17,449 bases of DNA from Planctomycetota bacterium (GTDB lineage: Bacteria; Planctomycetota; Phycisphaerae; WQYP01): NCBI GenBank assembly GCA_021838985.1, contig JAKCCC010000005.1, forward strand, positions 1-17,449, written 5' to 3'. The notes under the pieces were generated by a model. It saw nothing but the letters and a program-made list of their open reading frames with translations. It searched no databases and had not been told where the DNA came from. A program made the position numbers and the translations under genes. Shown piece by piece: positions 15,440-17,449 of the stretch. Each line of letters starts with the position of its first letter. Within the stretch, counting starts at the first letter, position 1.

Positions 15440-17449
15440 TGCCCGCCCACGGCGGCCAGCGGCGCAAGCTGGCCGAGCAAGCCGGCTGCGCGCCGGAGGA
15501 ATTACTGGATTTCAGCGCCAACATCAATCCCGTTGGTCCACCGGAATGGTTACGCCGGGTTATCAGCCGCCATGTTTCGGAGCTGGCGTATTATCCGGAT
15601 CAGGAAGCGACGGCACTGGTGGAAGCCATCGCCGCACGGCACGGGTTGCCGCGGGAACACCTTGTGGTCGGCAACGGCTCGACCGAAATTCTGCATGTTC
15701 TGCCACGCGCCATTCCCGCTACGCGGGCGATTATTCCCATTCCTTCGTACCGCGACTACCGCGATATCGCCGAGCTGGCCGGATGGAGCCTGAAGCCGTT
15801 GGTGCTGGGCACGGAAAATCAGTTCAATCTGAACTGGAGCGAACTTCGCGGAGCGTTGTACGGCGGCGAGGTGGTTTTTCTCGGTCAACCCAATAATCCG
15901 ACAGGCCGGCTATTGTCCGCCGCGGACCTGGAGCGGGTTATTGCCGAATTTCCGGCGACCTGGTTCATCGTGGATGAATCGTTCGCCGATTTTGTACCCA
16001 ATTACCGTTCCTTGGCCGAAGCCCGATACGCCAACCTCATCGTCATTAAATCGCTGACCAAAATATTCGCCATCCCGGGACTACGGCTGGGCTGTGCTTT
16101 TGCCACGGCTCCACTGGCGGAAAATCTACGCCGCTGGTTACCCCCCTGGACGGTCAATACGCTGGCCCAGGCCGTGGGGGTGTCCGCACTGCACGACGTG
16201 AAGTTTGTAGAACAATCCCAGACGCTGGTGGCGCGGTGGCGTGAGCAGTTGAGCCGGACATTGCAACGTCTGGGTGTGTTTCACGTACATCCTGGTGCGG
16301 CTAATTTTCTATTCGTGGAGATTCTTTCTGCAGCTGGCGGCGCACCGCTGACCGCCGCGACCCTCGCCCGGCGGCTGCTGCGGGAACGGGCTATCGCCAT
16401 CCGCACTTGGCCGGAAGACGCCGCGTTCGCGGAACGATTCTTCCGGGTGGCGGTGCGACCACCCCACGAAAATGACCGCCTGGTTGCGGCACTTGCCGAA
16501 ATCATGGCCAACCCAAAATCCACCATCGAAAATAATCGTCCCCCCCCCTACCCAGCCCCCGGTCGCAGAGTCGCCTTGGAGACTTCAGCTAGAGGTGACG
16601 TTCCCGTAGACGCCTCCATTTCCCATTTTCAAGGCAGCCCATCGAAAATCGGAAATCAAAACTCCCCGGCCCGGCGCAAGCCGGTGCTTATGCTCCAGGG
16701 GACGGGTTCCAGCGCCGGCAAGAGTCTGCTTACCGCAGCCTTGGGCCGCATTCTGCTGCAGGATGGCGTGCGCGTAGCGCCCTTTAAGGCGCAGAATATG
16801 TCGCTGAATTCATTCGTCACCCGCGACGGCGGTGAAATGGGGCGAGCCCAGGTGGTGCAGGCCCAGGCCTGTCGCCTGGAACCAGAGACGCGCATGAATC
16901 CCATTCTGCTCAAGCCCCATTCCCACGTCGGCGCCCAGGTGATTCTCCGCGGCCGCCCCATTGGTCATATGAGCGTGCAGGAATATTTTCAGTTCAAGCA
17001 GACCATCTTTGACACCGTCGCCGCCTGTTTCGACTCGCTGGCCGCCGAGTTCGACGCGGTGCTCCTCGAAGGCGCCGGCAGCCCCGGTGAGGTCAATCTC
17101 CAAGCGCATGATATTGTTAATATGCGCATGGCCCGCCACGCCCAGGCGCCGGTGCTGCTGGTCGGTGATATTGATCGCGGCGGCGTTTTTGCCTCATTCG
17201 TGGGCACCATGGAAGTGCTCGGCGAACTGGAACGGTCGCTGGTGGCCGGCTTTGTCGTTAATAAATTCCGCGGCGACGCGGCCTTGCTGGCGCCAGCCCT
17301 TGATTATACCTACGCCCACACCGGCCGCCACGTACTGGGCGTGGTGCCGTTCATTGAAAATCTTAACCTGCCGGAAGAAGATTCCCATCTCTGGCGACAG
17401 CGCGACCGGGTGGTTGCACCGGACGCGGGAGGCAAGCTCGATCTCGCCG
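15436..17449 (+). CDS. cobC-cobQ: Fused threonine-phosphate decarboxylase (CobC/CobD) and cobyric acid synthase (CobQ), 3' end beyond window
   Basis: One frame stays open for 671 codons to the window end. Residues 1-362 form a complete PLP-dependent aminotransferase-fold decarboxylase (S. enterica CobD, called CobC elsewhere). It has [12 protein letters not shown] near 24-36, [14 protein letters not shown] (150-157), IVDESF (D180), SLTK with PLP-lysine K209, and FRVAVRPP at the end. It makes aminopropanol phosphate from L-threonine phosphate. Residues 363-415 are a low-complexity Pro/Ser/Asn/Arg linker. From 416 begins CobQ, a glutamine-dependent amidotransferase: GTGSSAGKS (422-430), [47 protein letters not shown]. 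The C-terminal glutaminase lies outside. The ATG overlaps the cobS stop. If not fused, CobQ would begin at GTG 16684 or ATG 16690, neither with a ribosome site. A nine-C run in the linker makes the join sensitive to a single-base error. Confidence 0.8.
   Translation, partial: MMPAHGGQRRKLAEQAGCAPEELLDFSANINPVGPPEWLRRVISRHVSELAYYPDQEATALVEAIAARHGLPREHLVVGNGSTEILHVLPRAIPATRAIIPIPSYRDYRDIAELAGWSLKPLVLGTENQFNLNWSELRGALYGGEVVFLGQPNNPTGRLLSAADLERVIAEFPATWFIVDESFADFVPNYRSLAEARYANLIVIKSLTKIFAIPGLRLGCAFATAPLAENLRRWLPPWTVNTLAQAVGVSALHDVKFVEQSQTLVARWREQLSRTLQRLGVFHVHPGAANFLFVEILSAAGGAPLTAATLARRLLRERAIAIRTWPEDAAFAERFFRVAVRPPHENDRLVAALAEIMANPKSTIENNRPPPYPAPGRRVALETSARGDVPVDASISHFQGSPSKIGNQNSPARRKPVLMLQGTGSSAGKSLLTAALGRILLQDGVRVAPFKAQNMSLNSFVTRDGGEMGRAQVVQAQACRLEPETRMNPILLKPHSHVGAQVILRGRPIGHMSVQEYFQFKQTIFDTVAACFDSLAAEFDAVLLEGAGSPGEVNLQAHDIVNMRMARHAQAPVLLVGDIDRGGVFASFVGTMEVLGELERSLVAGFVVNKFRGDAALLAPALDYTYAHTGRHVLGVVPFIENLNLPEEDSHLWRQRDRVVAPDAGGKLDLA
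16522..16680 (+). other. Linker-encoding DNA with a nine-C homopolymer and intergenic-like words
   Basis: Between the last CobC motif and the first CobQ strand the DNA loses the codon character of its neighbours. It has a C9 run (16540-16548) followed by more C-rich DNA, and A/T-rich words such as AAAATCGGAAATC (16645-16657), one mismatch from 3305-3317 in a true intergenic spacer. With one C fewer, the upstream frame would stop at TAG 16607-16609; with one C more, at a TAG near 16590. Both other frames are thus closed, so tract length decides whether the fusion exists. Confidence 0.6.

Overview
The window is GC-rich, densely coding bacterial chromosome. Every intact gene lies on the + strand; one decayed helicase remnant lies on the - strand. 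Several family fingerprints recall planctomycete-like (PVC) genomes: the SNF2 C-terminus, the MFS N-terminus, the CpsB-type PHP protein, and intergenic spacers built from short degenerate motifs. I infer Planctomycetota, possibly Phycisphaerae, from recalled family resemblance only. There is no rRNA, no tRNA and no CRISPR array.

Layout. Positions 1-3128 hold housekeeping genes: trxB (thioredoxin reductase), preceded by a perfect TATAAT box, and typA/bipA (ribosome-associated GTPase). A 232-bp spacer with patchwork repeat motifs leads to a CpsB/YwqE-type PHP phosphatase (3361-4074). Positions 4105-4668 carry a heavily frameshifted and internally deleted SNF2 helicase C-terminus on the - strand, followed by about 360 bp without an intact gene. 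Positions 5029-9748 form a same-strand, carbohydrate-flavoured cluster: a GH141-like right-handed beta-helix protein, a 45-codon small ORF, an SGNH hydrolase, a UroD/MtaA-fold protein and a short-chain dehydrogenase. Several of these are joined by 4-base ATGA overlaps. A second short-chain dehydrogenase (9745-10512) is broken by several frameshifts.

Positions 10513-12474 are a decay zone. A complete IS5-family element (10779-12110) has 19-bp perfect terminal inverted repeats and a CTAG target duplication. It sits inside the N-terminal remnant of an MFS transporter gene; removing the element rejoins the two halves in one frame, interrupted only by a TAG at the target site.

Positions 12475-17449 hold a Gfo/Idh/MocA oxidoreductase (GnnA-like) and then a cobalamin nucleotide-loop assembly operon: cobT, cobS, and a single open frame in which a CobC/CobD-type L-threonine-O-3-phosphate decarboxylase runs without a stop into cobyric acid synthase CobQ, which continues past the window end. 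The two fused domains would act in neighbouring steps: CobC/CobD makes the aminopropanol phosphate arm and CobQ amidates the corrin ring that receives it. CobT activates the lower-ligand base and CobS joins it to the GDP-activated corrinoid. The linker between the fused domains contains a run of nine C and intergenic-type DNA, so the fusion is both the most interesting and the most checkable feature here.
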